Part shown: positions 1 through 5,744 of the stretch, in pieces
Layout of the letters: each line of letters opens with the position of its first letter
Position numbering within the stretch: the first letter of the stretch is position 1
Source of the DNA: CAYPOY01 sp964412395
Lineage (GTDB): Bacteria; Chloroflexota; Anaerolineae; B4-G1
DNA length: 12,509 bases
Direction: 5' to 3'
NCBI GenBank assembly: GCA_964412395.1
Contig: CAYPOY010000132.1
Coordinates: 1-12,509 of the forward strand
Program-made: the position numbers and the translations under genes
Notes under the pieces: model-generated
The model's database searches: none
What the model was told of the DNA's origin: nothing
The model's input: the letters and a program-made list of their open reading frames with translations, nothing else

Positions 1-2255
1 CGCACGTTGGTGCGGTAGCGCGCCCCCAGGAGATACACCTTGCGTTTCGCCCTGGTCAGGGCGACGTAGAAGATCCGATGTTCCTCCTCCAGCCGTCTCT
101 TGTCCAGCAGGCTCTTGGCGTGGGGCAATACTCCCTCGTCGAGCCCCGGCAGGAAGACGACAGGCCACTCCAATCCCTTGGCGGCGTGGATGGTCCCCAG
201 GAAGACCCCTCGTATGCCGTCGGACGCGAATCCGGCCTGGCCCTGCATTTCCTCCACGTCCCGCAGGAACCGCGCCAGGCCGTCCTCGCCCCGGTAGCCC
301 TCCAGCATCAGCCGCAGGTTGTGCACAGCATCGGCCTCCTTGCCGGCGGGAAGGTCCACCGGAACCACCTCGTCGGGACCGCCGCTGCTCCCGTTCCCAT
401 TGCCGTTGCCGTTCGCCTTTTTGCGCAGCCAGGCGGCGTAGCCGGTGCGCCGCAGGATGTAGTCCAGGAGTTCCGGAAGCGGCCGTTCCCGCGCCGTTCG
501 GCTCAGCTCACGGCAGGCCGCGTGCACGTCGTCCAACGTCTCCAGAAACTCCGCCACCGCCTGCCGCACCCGCTCCGCCAGATCCTCACGCTCGGGGGCT
601 GCCAGCAGCGGTTCCATCGTCAGGCGGAAGGCTCCGGCCCGCAACTTCTCCCGCGTCGCCTTGCCCAGACCCCTTGGTGGGGCGTTGAGTGCTGCCTCCA
701 GCGCGCCTTCATCGAAGGGATCAGCCGCCAGGCGCAGCCAGGCCAGCAACTCCCGCACGGCGCGGACGTCGAAAAACGACCTGCGGCCGCCCAACGTATA
801 GGGAATACGACTGCGCAGAAGCGCCTGCTCGATCAAGCGGGCCTGTCGCACCGTGCGCATCAGCACGGCGTACTCATTATAGCCCCACTTCCCCGCGTCG
901 GCCAGTCGTGCGATCTCCTCCGCCACCCGCAGCGCCTCGTCCCGCTCGGTGTCGCAGCGGATGAGGGCCAGGGGATCACCGGGGCCACCTTGGGCGACCA
1001 CGTCGCGAGGTGGGAGGCCGAGCGCACGCACGACCGCCTCCGAGGCGGCGGCGATGGTCTCCGTGTTGCGGTAGTTGACTCGCAGTTGCAGTTCCCGCAC
1101 CGCTGGGAAGTCCGCCGCCAGCGCCTGGAACACGGCCGGATCGGCCCCACGCCAGCCGTAGATGGATTGCAGGGGGTCGCCGACGACGAACAGGTCGGTT
1201 CTGTTCTCAGGGCCCACCAGTGCCCGCACCAACCGATACTGGGCGCTGTTGGTGTCCTGCCACTCGTCCACCAGGACGTAGCGGTACAGGTTCTGGTAGA
1301 AGCCCCGCGCCTCGGGGGTCGTGTCCAGCGCCTGCACCGCCAGCCGCACCATGTCGCCGAAGTCTACCAGGTTCTTTTCCCGCAGCGTCTCCTGGTAGGT
1401 GCGGTACACCCGGGCGACGGTCTGGCTGTAGAAGTCGTCGGGATAGACGCGGTATTCGTCGGGGCCGACCAGGCATCCCTTGGCCCGCTCAATCTCCCGG
1501 ACCAGGCCGTCCAGGTCCCACCGTTTGTCCAGCCCGGCGGCCTGCGCTGCCCGGCGCACCAGGTGGCGCACGTAGGATGGTTGCGCCACACCGACGTCGC
1601 TGCTCAATCCCAGGCGGTCCGCCTCAGCGCGGACGATGCCATAGCCCAGGGCGTGGAGCGTGGAGACGTTGACCTCGTCGGCGTCGTCGCCGGCCACGGC
1701 GCGCACCTGGTCACGCATCTCCCCGGCGGCGTAGCGGGTGAACGTCACCGCCAGTATGCTCTGGGGAGATGCGTTCTGCAGGATGCGGCAGATGCGTCCT
1801 GCCAGCGTGCGCGTCTTGCCCGAGCCCGGAGGGGCGACGAGCGTCACCGGCCCCCGAGCCTCAACCGCTTCCAGTTGCTCCAGGTTGAGGTCCAGGAGCG
1901 AATGGACAGGCGAAGTCGCCTCGGCTGAGCCTTCGGCCCGAGCCGACCCAGCTAAGCCTGTCGCAGGCTCAGGCCGAGGGCCCGGTGAAGTCCCATCGCT
2001 TGCCTCCCCGCCGGTCACATCTTGCACGGGCTCACCGAGGCTGCCGGTAGGCTCCTCAACAGGTGGCAGATCGAAATCGCCGGGCCTGTCCTGAGCATAG
2101 TCGAGGGGCCTGTCCTGAGCGTAGTCGAGGGAAGGCTCCTCGGGTGGCTCCGGCGGCCACCACTCGAATGCTCCGGGATTCTCGAACGTCTCATCCATCG
2201 GAGGTTCAAGCAGTTCTATTTCATCCTGCGGCCACTCTGGTTCCAGAACGCGCAC
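1..2255 (-). CDS. UvrD/Rep-type superfamily 1 DNA helicase (3' end beyond window)
   Basis: ATP-dependent 3'-5' DNA helicase of the UvrD/Rep/PcrA family, probably acting in repair or replication of the element. The minus frame is open for 751 visible codons and continues past base 1. Motifs in order: Walker A APPGSGKT at residues 141-148, motif Ia AVTFTRYAAGEM, motif II DEWQDT at 330-335 (usual form DEFQDT), motif III GDPLQSIYGWRGA, motif IV LRVNYRNTETI, motif V GTIHAAKGLEW, motif VI YVALTRAKR close to the edge. An unusual Pro/Glu-rich N-terminal extension of about 120 residues precedes the Q-motif LEQLEAVEA; residues 42-58 are encoded by two interspersed repeat units. An Asn-Gly linker near residue 615 is encoded at 385-414. 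Start GTG 2255 is chosen because a TGA lies three codons upstream and GGAGGTGA (2262-2269) sits 6 nt before it. The family is clear; the exact subfamily is not. Confidence 0.93.
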   Translation of the reverse strand, partial: MRVLEPEWPQDEIELLEPPMDETFENPGAFEWWPPEPPEEPSLDYAQDRPLDYAQDRPGDFDLPPVEEPTGSLGEPVQDVTGGEASDGTSPGPRPEPATGLAGSARAEGSAEATSPVHSLLDLNLEQLEAVEARGPVTLVAPPGSGKTRTLAGRICRILQNASPQSILAVTFTRYAAGEMRDQVRAVAGDDADEVNVSTLHALGYGIVRAEADRLGLSSDVGVAQPSYVRHLVRRAAQAAGLDKRWDLDGLVREIERAKGCLVGPDEYRVYPDDFYSQTVARVYRTYQETLREKNLVDFGDMVRLAVQALDTTPEARGFYQNLYRYVLVDEWQDTNSAQYRLVRALVGPENRTDLFVVGDPLQSIYGWRGADPAVFQALAADFPAVRELQLRVNYRNTETIAAASEAVVRALGLPPRDVVAQGGPGDPLALIRCDTERDEALRVAEEIARLADAGKWGYNEYAVLMRTVRQARLIEQALLRSRIPYTLGGRRSFFDVRAVRELLAWLRLAADPFDEGALEAALNAPPRGLGKATREKLRAGAFRLTMEPLLAAPEREDLAERVRQAVAEFLETLDDVHAACRELSRTARERPLPELLDYILRRTGYAAWLRKKANGNGNGNGSSGGPDEVVPVDLPAGKEADAVHNLRLMLEGYRGEDGLARFLRDVEEMQGQAGFASDGIRGVFLGTIHAAKGLEWPVVFLPGLDEGVLPHAKSLLDKRRLEEEHRIFYVALTRAKRKVYLLGARYRTNV
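1951..1976. repeat. Degenerate interspersed repeat copy
   Basis: Contains AGCCTGTCGCAGGCTCAGG, a variant of the CCTGTC..GGCTCAGG interspersed repeat. It is read in frame within the low-complexity N-terminal extension of the UvrD-type helicase and includes a short dyad, AGCCTG/CAGGCT. Confidence 0.5.
2082..2129. repeat. Tandem pair of 24-nt interspersed repeats inside the helicase gene
   Basis: Two adjacent 24-nt units (2082-2105 and 2106-2129) differ by one base (GAGCATAG versus GAGCGTAG). The unit reads GGGCCTGTCCTGAGC followed by RTAGTCGAG. As 24 is a multiple of three, the helicase frame is kept and each unit encodes LDYAQDRP. A related degenerate copy (AGCCTGTCGCAGGCTCAGG) lies at about 1955-1973 in the same N-terminal extension. 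Confidence 0.85.
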
Positions 2256-2261
2256 GGCCTC

Positions 2262-2269
2262 TCACCTCC
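2262..2269 (-). promoter_or_regulatory. Ribosome binding site of the UvrD-type helicase
   Basis: GGAGGTGA on the minus strand, 6 nt before GTG 2255. Its TGA is also the in-frame upstream stop, so it excludes any earlier start and favours GTG over the later ATG at 2198. Confidence 0.8.
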
Positions 2270-2276
2270 CTTCCCG

Positions 2277-2368
2277 AAAAGGTTGAATGCTGAATGTCGA
2301 ACGCCGAACGGTTGGGCCCTTCAGTTCATCATTCGCCATTCATCGTTCATCATTCCCAATTCCCGCTT
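2277..2368. repeat. Intergenic ATGA-rich quasi-repeat between the 115-aa gene and the helicase
   Basis: The spacer holds no convincing gene. On the plus strand GTTCATCATTC occurs at 2324-2334 and again at 2345-2355, a 21-nt period, with GCCATTCATC between; related GAATGCTGAATGTCGAACGCCGAAC lies at 2285-2309. It translates to the low-complexity HHS-type peptides often seen as spurious ORFs. I see no terminator here, so the helicase is probably cotranscribed with the upstream genes. Confidence 0.6.
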
Positions 2369-2716
2369 CTATGTCTGTTTGGCCAGCAAGGAGGCGGATT
2401 GTGTCTCCAACCGGGCCAGGATGTCACCCCGGGGCCGGTTCAGCCGTTGGAGCATCGCCCGATACTCATCTTCGGGCATCTGCTTTCCGTTGCGCCACGC
2501 CGTTGGCGCGTGCTCCGGGCAGATCGGGCGGCCTGCAGCAGCCAGGTTGCAGCAGTGAGACAGCCACATCAGTTGCTCCACGTAGTCGGAGAGGGCCAGG
2601 TCTTCCTCCGAGGTGTGGGCCATAACCCACTCGACCACCTGCCGGCCACCGGCCTTCCAGACCCGTTGTCGTCCGCAGGTGACCTCGTCGGGTGTCAGCG
2701 TCGGCGGTGTAGACAC
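2369..2716 (-). CDS. Hypothetical 115-aa protein
   Basis: I do not recognise the family. The protein is soluble-looking, with a Cys/His cluster in the middle (C55, C56, C66, H69 in SHCCNLAAAGRPICPEH) that might bind a metal, followed by a charged C-terminal helix region. Codon third positions are strongly G/C, like the neighbouring real genes, which supports coding. The start is the weak point: GTG 2716 has only AGCAGGT directly before it, and a TAG closes the frame about 30 codons further upstream with no other start codon between. The gene may be the downstream part of a frameshifted reading frame that begins at 2972. Its position between radC and the helicase suggests cotranscription. Confidence 0.6.
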   Translation of the reverse strand: MSTPPTLTPDEVTCGRQRVWKAGGRQVVEWVMAHTSEEDLALSDYVEQLMWLSHCCNLAAAGRPICPEHAPTAWRNGKQMPEDEYRAMLQRLNRPRGDILARLETQSASLLAKQT

Positions 2717-2719
2717 ACC

Positions 2720-2972
2720 TGCTGTTATGGTGAGCCTTCCGGCCCAGGATGCGGGCCGCCGGGTTGGCTCGCAGGTCTACCAGCCGCCGGTGACCTTGCC
2801 CTGCCCTGGTACGGTGGCGCCGCCAACCTTGCTGGTGGACCTCCAGCGTCTCGTCCTGGGTCAGCGTGATCTCTCGACCCTTTCGACAAGCTCACCGCCA
2901 CGAGTACTCGCGGTGGCAGGGCAGGCCCTCGACGTTGATGGCGATTATGTGCCCAGGTCTGGCGTGAGTCAT
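2720..2972 (-). pseudogene. Small gene coupled to radC, interrupted by an interspersed repeat
   Basis: ATG 2972 overlaps the radC stop in ATGA, the same coupling radC has with its own upstream gene, so a translated gene is expected here. The frame reads MTHARPGHIIAINVEGLPCH then REYSWR and stops at TGA 2892-2894. That TGA lies at the edge of a repeat copy (GTGAGCTTGTCGAAAGGGTCGAG on this strand). The same frame then resumes as EITLTQDETLEVHQQG with coding-like third positions and stays open for over 100 codons, although the evident coding frame has changed by 2716. The simplest reading is a small gene broken by repeat insertion, perhaps with a second shift into the 115-aa ORF. The alternative is a functional 26-aa peptide. 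The downstream limit is approximate and the function is unknown. Confidence 0.45.
2877..2896. repeat. Interspersed repeat copy creating a stop
   Basis: Contains CCCTTTCGACAAGCTCA, the TTCGACAAGCTCA form of the interspersed repeat family. On the minus strand its first bases supply the TGA that ends the reading frame starting at 2972. Confidence 0.7.
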
Positions 2973-3652
2973 GCTGCAAACCCCAGCCCTCGTTCGCGCA
3001 GACTCACGAAACGCTGCTGTCCGACTATCAAGTGATCCAGAAGTTCAATGTCCAACAGGTTGCCAGCTTCGGCCAACTGGCGGGTCACCTCCACGTCTTC
3101 AGGCGAGGGAGTCGGATCGCCCGACGGGTGATTGTGGGCGACGATGATCGCCGCGCAGTTGCGTCGGGTGGCCTCCCGGAACACCTCGCTTACCCGGATG
3201 TGTGAGGCGTTGAGGCTCCCGATGTACACCGTTTGAGAGCCGATCAGACGGTTGCGTGTGTTCAGGTACAGCACCCGGAAGTGCTCCTGCTCCAGGTGGG
3301 ACATCTCGGCCATCAGGAGTTGCGCCACGTCGGCCGGCGATCTCACCAGGGGAGACTCGTCGCTTCCTGCCAGGGCCACCCGCCGCCCCAACTCCAGTGC
3401 CGCCTTGAGCCGGGCTGCGCCGACCGGTCCCAGGCCCAGGCAGGACTCCATCTCGCGGGCCGAGGCTCGTATCAGACCGACCAGGTTCCCGAAACGGGCC
3501 AGGAGATCGTGGGCAATCTCGATCTGTCTGGACCCGCCCACGATAGCGGCCAGGATCTCCACCAGGTTACAAGCGCCCGCGTCACGCTGCACCCGGCAGA
3601 GCGGGCGCTCCCGCAGGGGGAGCGCCCGCACGATCGGGGCGGGATACTTCAT
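2969..3652 (-). CDS. radC: RadC family JAMM/MPN+ protein
   Basis: RadC-family (UPF0758) protein of 227 aa, the usual family length. An N-terminal helix-hairpin-helix-like segment (GLGPVGAARLKAALELGRR, about 73-91) is followed by the JAMM metalloprotease-like domain with E123, H173 and H175 in AHNHPSGD, S183 and D186 (HxH-x7-S-x2-D). All expected metal-ligand positions are present. The biochemical role of the family is unsettled; the old link to recombinational repair is not well supported, and copies are frequent on mobile elements. ATG 3652 is chosen because it begins the conserved N terminus and overlaps the stop of the upstream gene as ATGA. The frame stays open to 3862, but that extension is Arg/Gly/Pro-rich and antisense-like. 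Its own stop overlaps the next start in ATGA. Confidence 0.95.
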   Translation of the reverse strand: MKYPAPIVRALPLRERPLCRVQRDAGACNLVEILAAIVGGSRQIEIAHDLLARFGNLVGLIRASAREMESCLGLGPVGAARLKAALELGRRVALAGSDESPLVRSPADVAQLLMAEMSHLEQEHFRVLYLNTRNRLIGSQTVYIGSLNASHIRVSEVFREATRRNCAAIIVAHNHPSGDPTPSPEDVEVTRQLAEAGNLLDIELLDHLIVGQQRFVSLRERGLGFAA

Positions 3653-4806
3653 TTCTGTTGCCCATTCTGGGCAGGCAGGGTTTCTTCCTCTGGACGCCAG
3701 CCCATCTCGTCCCAGTGGCAGTGGTCGTGGTCGCCCTCGCCAGCGGGGCGCAGGCAACCAGGGCACAGGGTACGGTCGGTGACCACCCAGCCTTTCACGA
3801 CCGTGCCCTCGCCGTAGGGGGCGGGTTCCAGCTCCGCCCTCGCCTTCCACCACACCGGCCACCAGGGGAGGTCGCGGTTGTACAGGACGTCAGCCAGGTA
3901 CCACCACTCGCGACCCTCACCGCCGGGCTCCCCCTCGGCCAGCAGATCCACCGATGGCAGCCGGTTGCTACGTACCTTTTTTCCGTAGATGCGGCCGGCT
4001 GCTTCCCGATCGCCGACGATGTCCCGCAGTTCCCGGTTGTTCCAATCGGGCTTTTCGGCCTGGCCGTAGAGCGACCAATCGTACACCTCCAGGCCACACC
4101 AGTGGCCGGGATCACGCAGCGAGATGGGGGCGGAGACGTAGTAGCCCCGTTCGGCCCGCTCCTCGTAGGTGGTGCCGTTGACGCAGTAGTCGCCGCACTT
4201 CCCCTCCGGGTGGCTGCTGTAGCCAAAGTCCTTCAGAACCACCGTGAGGGTGAGGTCATAGCGGGGGATGATGTAACGAGCCTGGACAGGCCAATAGTAT
4301 GAGGGGTCGGCATCTACCACCACGCCGGGGTCGCCAGCGGTTCTCCGTGTGGTGAACTGGGTGTTGCAGGTATCACACCACACGCCGGCCAGATCCACCG
4401 TGGTGAACTCCGTCCCCCGACAGAGCGGGCAGGCGATCAGGGTGAAGGGGTCCAGGCGACTGATCATCTCCAACGATAGCCCTTTCTCCGCTACCAGCTC
4501 CGGCAGGGTCTTGACCTGCGCGGCGAGTGTCGTTATCTCGGGGTTCTCCACCGGCGTGAAGTGACCGTCCGGCGGGGCGTCGAGCACGCCCACGCGGCCG
4601 TCGGAGAAGCGGTACAGGTGCTCGACCCGGTCCCCCTGTCCATCGAAGAAGCGGCGGGGTCCCAGGTAGATCACCAACCGGCCGATCTCAGCCGCGAGCG
4701 GCCCGCCCTCGTGGTAGACGAAGGCATAGCGGGCCTGGACCGACCAGGCCCGGGGAGGCTCAAAGTGAACCTCCTCATTCAAGCGAAAGACTGTCACGCT
4801 GCTCAT
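3649..4806 (-). CDS. Hypothetical 385-aa protein with zinc-ribbon-like motifs
   Basis: I do not recognise the family. The sequence shows a CxxC pair at C126/C129 and another at C144/C147 (CPLCRG...WCDTCNTQF), a good zinc-ribbon arrangement. Further Cys are at 204 and 208, and a C-terminal cluster has C348, C351, H360, H362, C363 and H364. A short motif recurs: WSVQARYAFV near residue 21 and WPVQARYIIP near 172, hinting at two copies of one fold flanking the ribbon. Trp and Tyr are abundant (YYW, WWYLADVLYN, WWPVWW), with no signal peptide or membrane segment. ATG 4806 is preceded by GGAGGAAGGACAGGAAT, which offers a Shine-Dalgarno. It lies 27 nt after the 109-aa gene and its TGA overlaps the radC ATG. 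DNA or RNA binding is plausible but only inferred from the ribbon. Confidence 0.85.
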   Translation of the reverse strand: MSSVTVFRLNEEVHFEPPRAWSVQARYAFVYHEGGPLAAEIGRLVIYLGPRRFFDGQGDRVEHLYRFSDGRVGVLDAPPDGHFTPVENPEITTLAAQVKTLPELVAEKGLSLEMISRLDPFTLIACPLCRGTEFTTVDLAGVWCDTCNTQFTTRRTAGDPGVVVDADPSYYWPVQARYIIPRYDLTLTVVLKDFGYSSHPEGKCGDYCVNGTTYEERAERGYYVSAPISLRDPGHWCGLEVYDWSLYGQAEKPDWNNRELRDIVGDREAAGRIYGKKVRSNRLPSVDLLAEGEPGGEGREWWYLADVLYNRDLPWWPVWWKARAELEPAPYGEGTVVKGWVVTDRTLCPGCLRPAGEGDHDHCHWDEMGWRPEEETLPAQNGQQK

Positions 4807-4833
4807 ATTCCTGTCCTTCCTCCTGTGTCCGTT

Positions 4834-5163
4834 CTAGATCAATCCCATCACAATCAGCCATGACGGTTTGCCGTGAGGGCAGGTTCCGTCCGGCTCGACC
4901 CAGCAGCCGTGTGGACAGGCTGCCTCGCACCCGCCGTCGTCGTGCATCCAGTGCATCAGCGTGTCCAGGTCTGGCGGTTCGGGCTGCGGCAACTCCTCGA
5001 CCGTCGCGCCGCAGTCCTCGCAGGCAAGTTCCGCCTGCTCCCAATCCACGGGCGTCTCCGCCCATTCACAACGCCCGCCAGCCTGACGGCGCTTGCGGGC
5101 GCAGTCCTGGCACAGCACCACCAGCCCGTGGTCGGTGTAGTACCTGTGTAGCATTTCAGCCAT
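4834..5163 (-). CDS. Small Cys-rich protein, 109 aa
   Basis: Eight or more Cys residues are arranged as C18/C21, C48/C51 (CEDCG) and C79, C83, C87, C95, suggesting one or two zinc-binding units. The tail CWVEPDGTCPHGKPSW followed by LIVMGLI resembles, from memory, a C-terminal motif found in many small phage and mobile-element proteins of unknown function. ATG 5163 is chosen because GGAGGTGA lies 4 nt before it; the frame extends open to 5319, but that part is Arg/Gly-rich and crosses the strong hairpin. It is the first gene of the minus-strand train, 27 nt ahead of the 385-aa gene. Confidence 0.85.
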   Translation of the reverse strand: MAEMLHRYYTDHGLVVLCQDCARKRRQAGGRCEWAETPVDWEQAELACEDCGATVEELPQPEPPDLDTLMHWMHDDGGCEAACPHGCWVEPDGTCPHGKPSWLIVMGLI

Positions 5164-5167
5164 TGTT

Positions 5168-5175
5168 TCACCTCC
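5168..5175 (-). promoter_or_regulatory. Ribosome binding site of the 109-aa gene
   Basis: GGAGGTGA on the minus strand, 4 nt (AACA) before ATG 5163, a near-perfect Shine-Dalgarno. It fixes this internal start against the longer open frame that begins at 5319. Confidence 0.85.
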
Positions 5176-5214
5176 GTCGGATGTTTGTTGTCCACGGATG
5201 TCTATCATCCGCAT

Positions 5215-5254
5215 AATCCCTGGAGCAGACCGAGAGCGGCCTGCTCCAGGGATT
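5215..5254 (-). terminator. Strong hairpin, possible terminator or 5'-leader structure
   Basis: Perfect 14-bp arms, AATCCCTGGAGCAG at 5215-5228 and CTGCTCCAGGGATT at 5241-5254. Read on the minus strand, the 12-nt loop can pair further (GCCG with CGGT around CTCT), giving about 18 bp. It sits about 10 nt after the stop of the possible 84-aa minus ORF and about 50 nt before ATG 5163. No T-tract follows on either strand, so a classical intrinsic terminator is doubtful; an attenuator, RNA-processing site or protein-binding site are alternatives. The structure is certain, the role is not. Confidence 0.5.
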
Positions 5255-5264
5255 CTGTTGCCGG

Positions 5265-5519
5265 TCAGCACGGATTCAACCATGCCTCGCCGGCAAGTTC
5301 GTACCTCTGTGCGATGCACAGAGGCACACGACGCTTATCGTTTTGGTCCATCTGGACACACATACGCACGCCGCTGCAGGCCAGGAGAAGGGCCACGCGG
5401 ACGTCGTATCGCCGCAGGTGGGTGGCGCACCAGGCCAGTTTACTCGCCCGCAGTGGGGATTCGTAGCAGAATAGAGAACAAAGTCGCTTAGAGAAGCCAT
5501 CAGGCACGTCTAGCGCCAA
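5265..5519 (-). CDS. Possible small protein, 84 aa or less
   Basis: An open minus frame whose better part reads KLAWCATHLRRYDVRVALLL and then ACSGVRMCVQMDQNDKRR. Codon third positions are mostly G/C from about 5430 to the stop, unlike a random frame, and a strong hairpin follows the stop closely. Against it, the only far-upstream start is TTG 5519 without a Shine-Dalgarno, the first 25 codons look less coding, and I recognise no family. It could be the remnant 3' end of a larger gene. CCTCTGTGC/GCACAGAGG (5304-5324) lies inside it. Confidence 0.3.
   Translation of the reverse strand: MALDVPDGFSKRLCSLFCYESPLRASKLAWCATHLRRYDVRVALLLACSGVRMCVQMDQNDKRRVPLCIAQRYELAGEAWLNPC
5304..5324. repeat. Perfect 9-bp inverted repeat
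   Basis: CCTCTGTGC at 5304-5312 and GCACAGAGG at 5316-5324 with a 3-nt GAT spacer. It could be a dyad operator or a tight hairpin between the divergent transcription units, but it also lies within the doubtful 84-aa ORF. No function can be assigned. Confidence 0.45.
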
Positions 5520-5709
5520 GCGACCTGTAGCGAGTGGGGTTGATGAACTGGTCCAACGCCTTAGACGGGCTCCGAGGAGCCTTAGAGGCGCTCAGAACTG
5601 CTACGATTCCCCATAGTGACAGGGGCCTTCCTCCCCTGCGCTGTTGTGCTATACTATGGCAAGTTGTTTGCTGTTTGTCCCCAACGCGTGAAGCTGTCCC
5701 AACGGCGTT

Positions 5710-5738
5710 TTGCCCTCTCGCCGTATCCGGGCTATAAT
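5710..5738 (+). promoter_or_regulatory. Sigma-70-type promoter for a leaderless R-M transcript
   Basis: A consensus -10 box TATAAT lies at 5733-5738 and a -35-like TTGCCC at 5710-5715, with an ideal 17-bp spacer. The ATG of the restriction-modification gene begins 6 nt after the -10 box, where transcription itself would begin. No Shine-Dalgarno precedes this ATG, so a leaderless mRNA is the natural reading. Confidence 0.7.
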
Positions 5739-5744
5739 TACAAT

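Noticed and set aside
385..414. Short NGN-type tandem repeat as a CRISPR-like or microsatellite feature
   Set aside because: It is simply a coding Asn-Gly linker in the helicase; no CRISPR-type repeat-spacer array is visible in the window.
78..1928. Very long plus-strand open frame (616 aa)
   Set aside because: It is antisense to the UvrD-type helicase, whose minus frame carries every expected motif. The plus product is low-complexity, rich in Gln, Arg, His and Val, with no recognisable domain.
2533..2538. CTGCAG sites (also 1776-1781 and 5374-5379) as targets of the R-M enzyme
   Set aside because: The specificity of this enzyme cannot be read from sequence; a few such sites are expected by chance in a GC-rich window.
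2287..2869. Overlapping plus-strand ORFs with HHS-rich peptide
   Set aside because: They come from the ATGA-rich repeat and antisense of the 115-aa gene; such peptides are typical spurious translations.
3653..3862. Longer RadC with an extra 70 N-terminal residues
   Set aside because: The extension overlaps the C terminus of the 385-aa gene, is Arg/Gly/Pro-rich and absent from RadC proteins; ATG 3652 has the ATGA overlap and the family N terminus.
5164..5319. Longer form of the 109-aa Cys-rich protein
   Set aside because: GGAGGTGA stands just before ATG 5163, and the extension would read through the perfect hairpin.
5616..5744. Upstream GTG start for the methyltransferase fusion
   Set aside because: It would place the TATAAT promoter inside the gene, and the added residues do not look like a methyltransferase N terminus.
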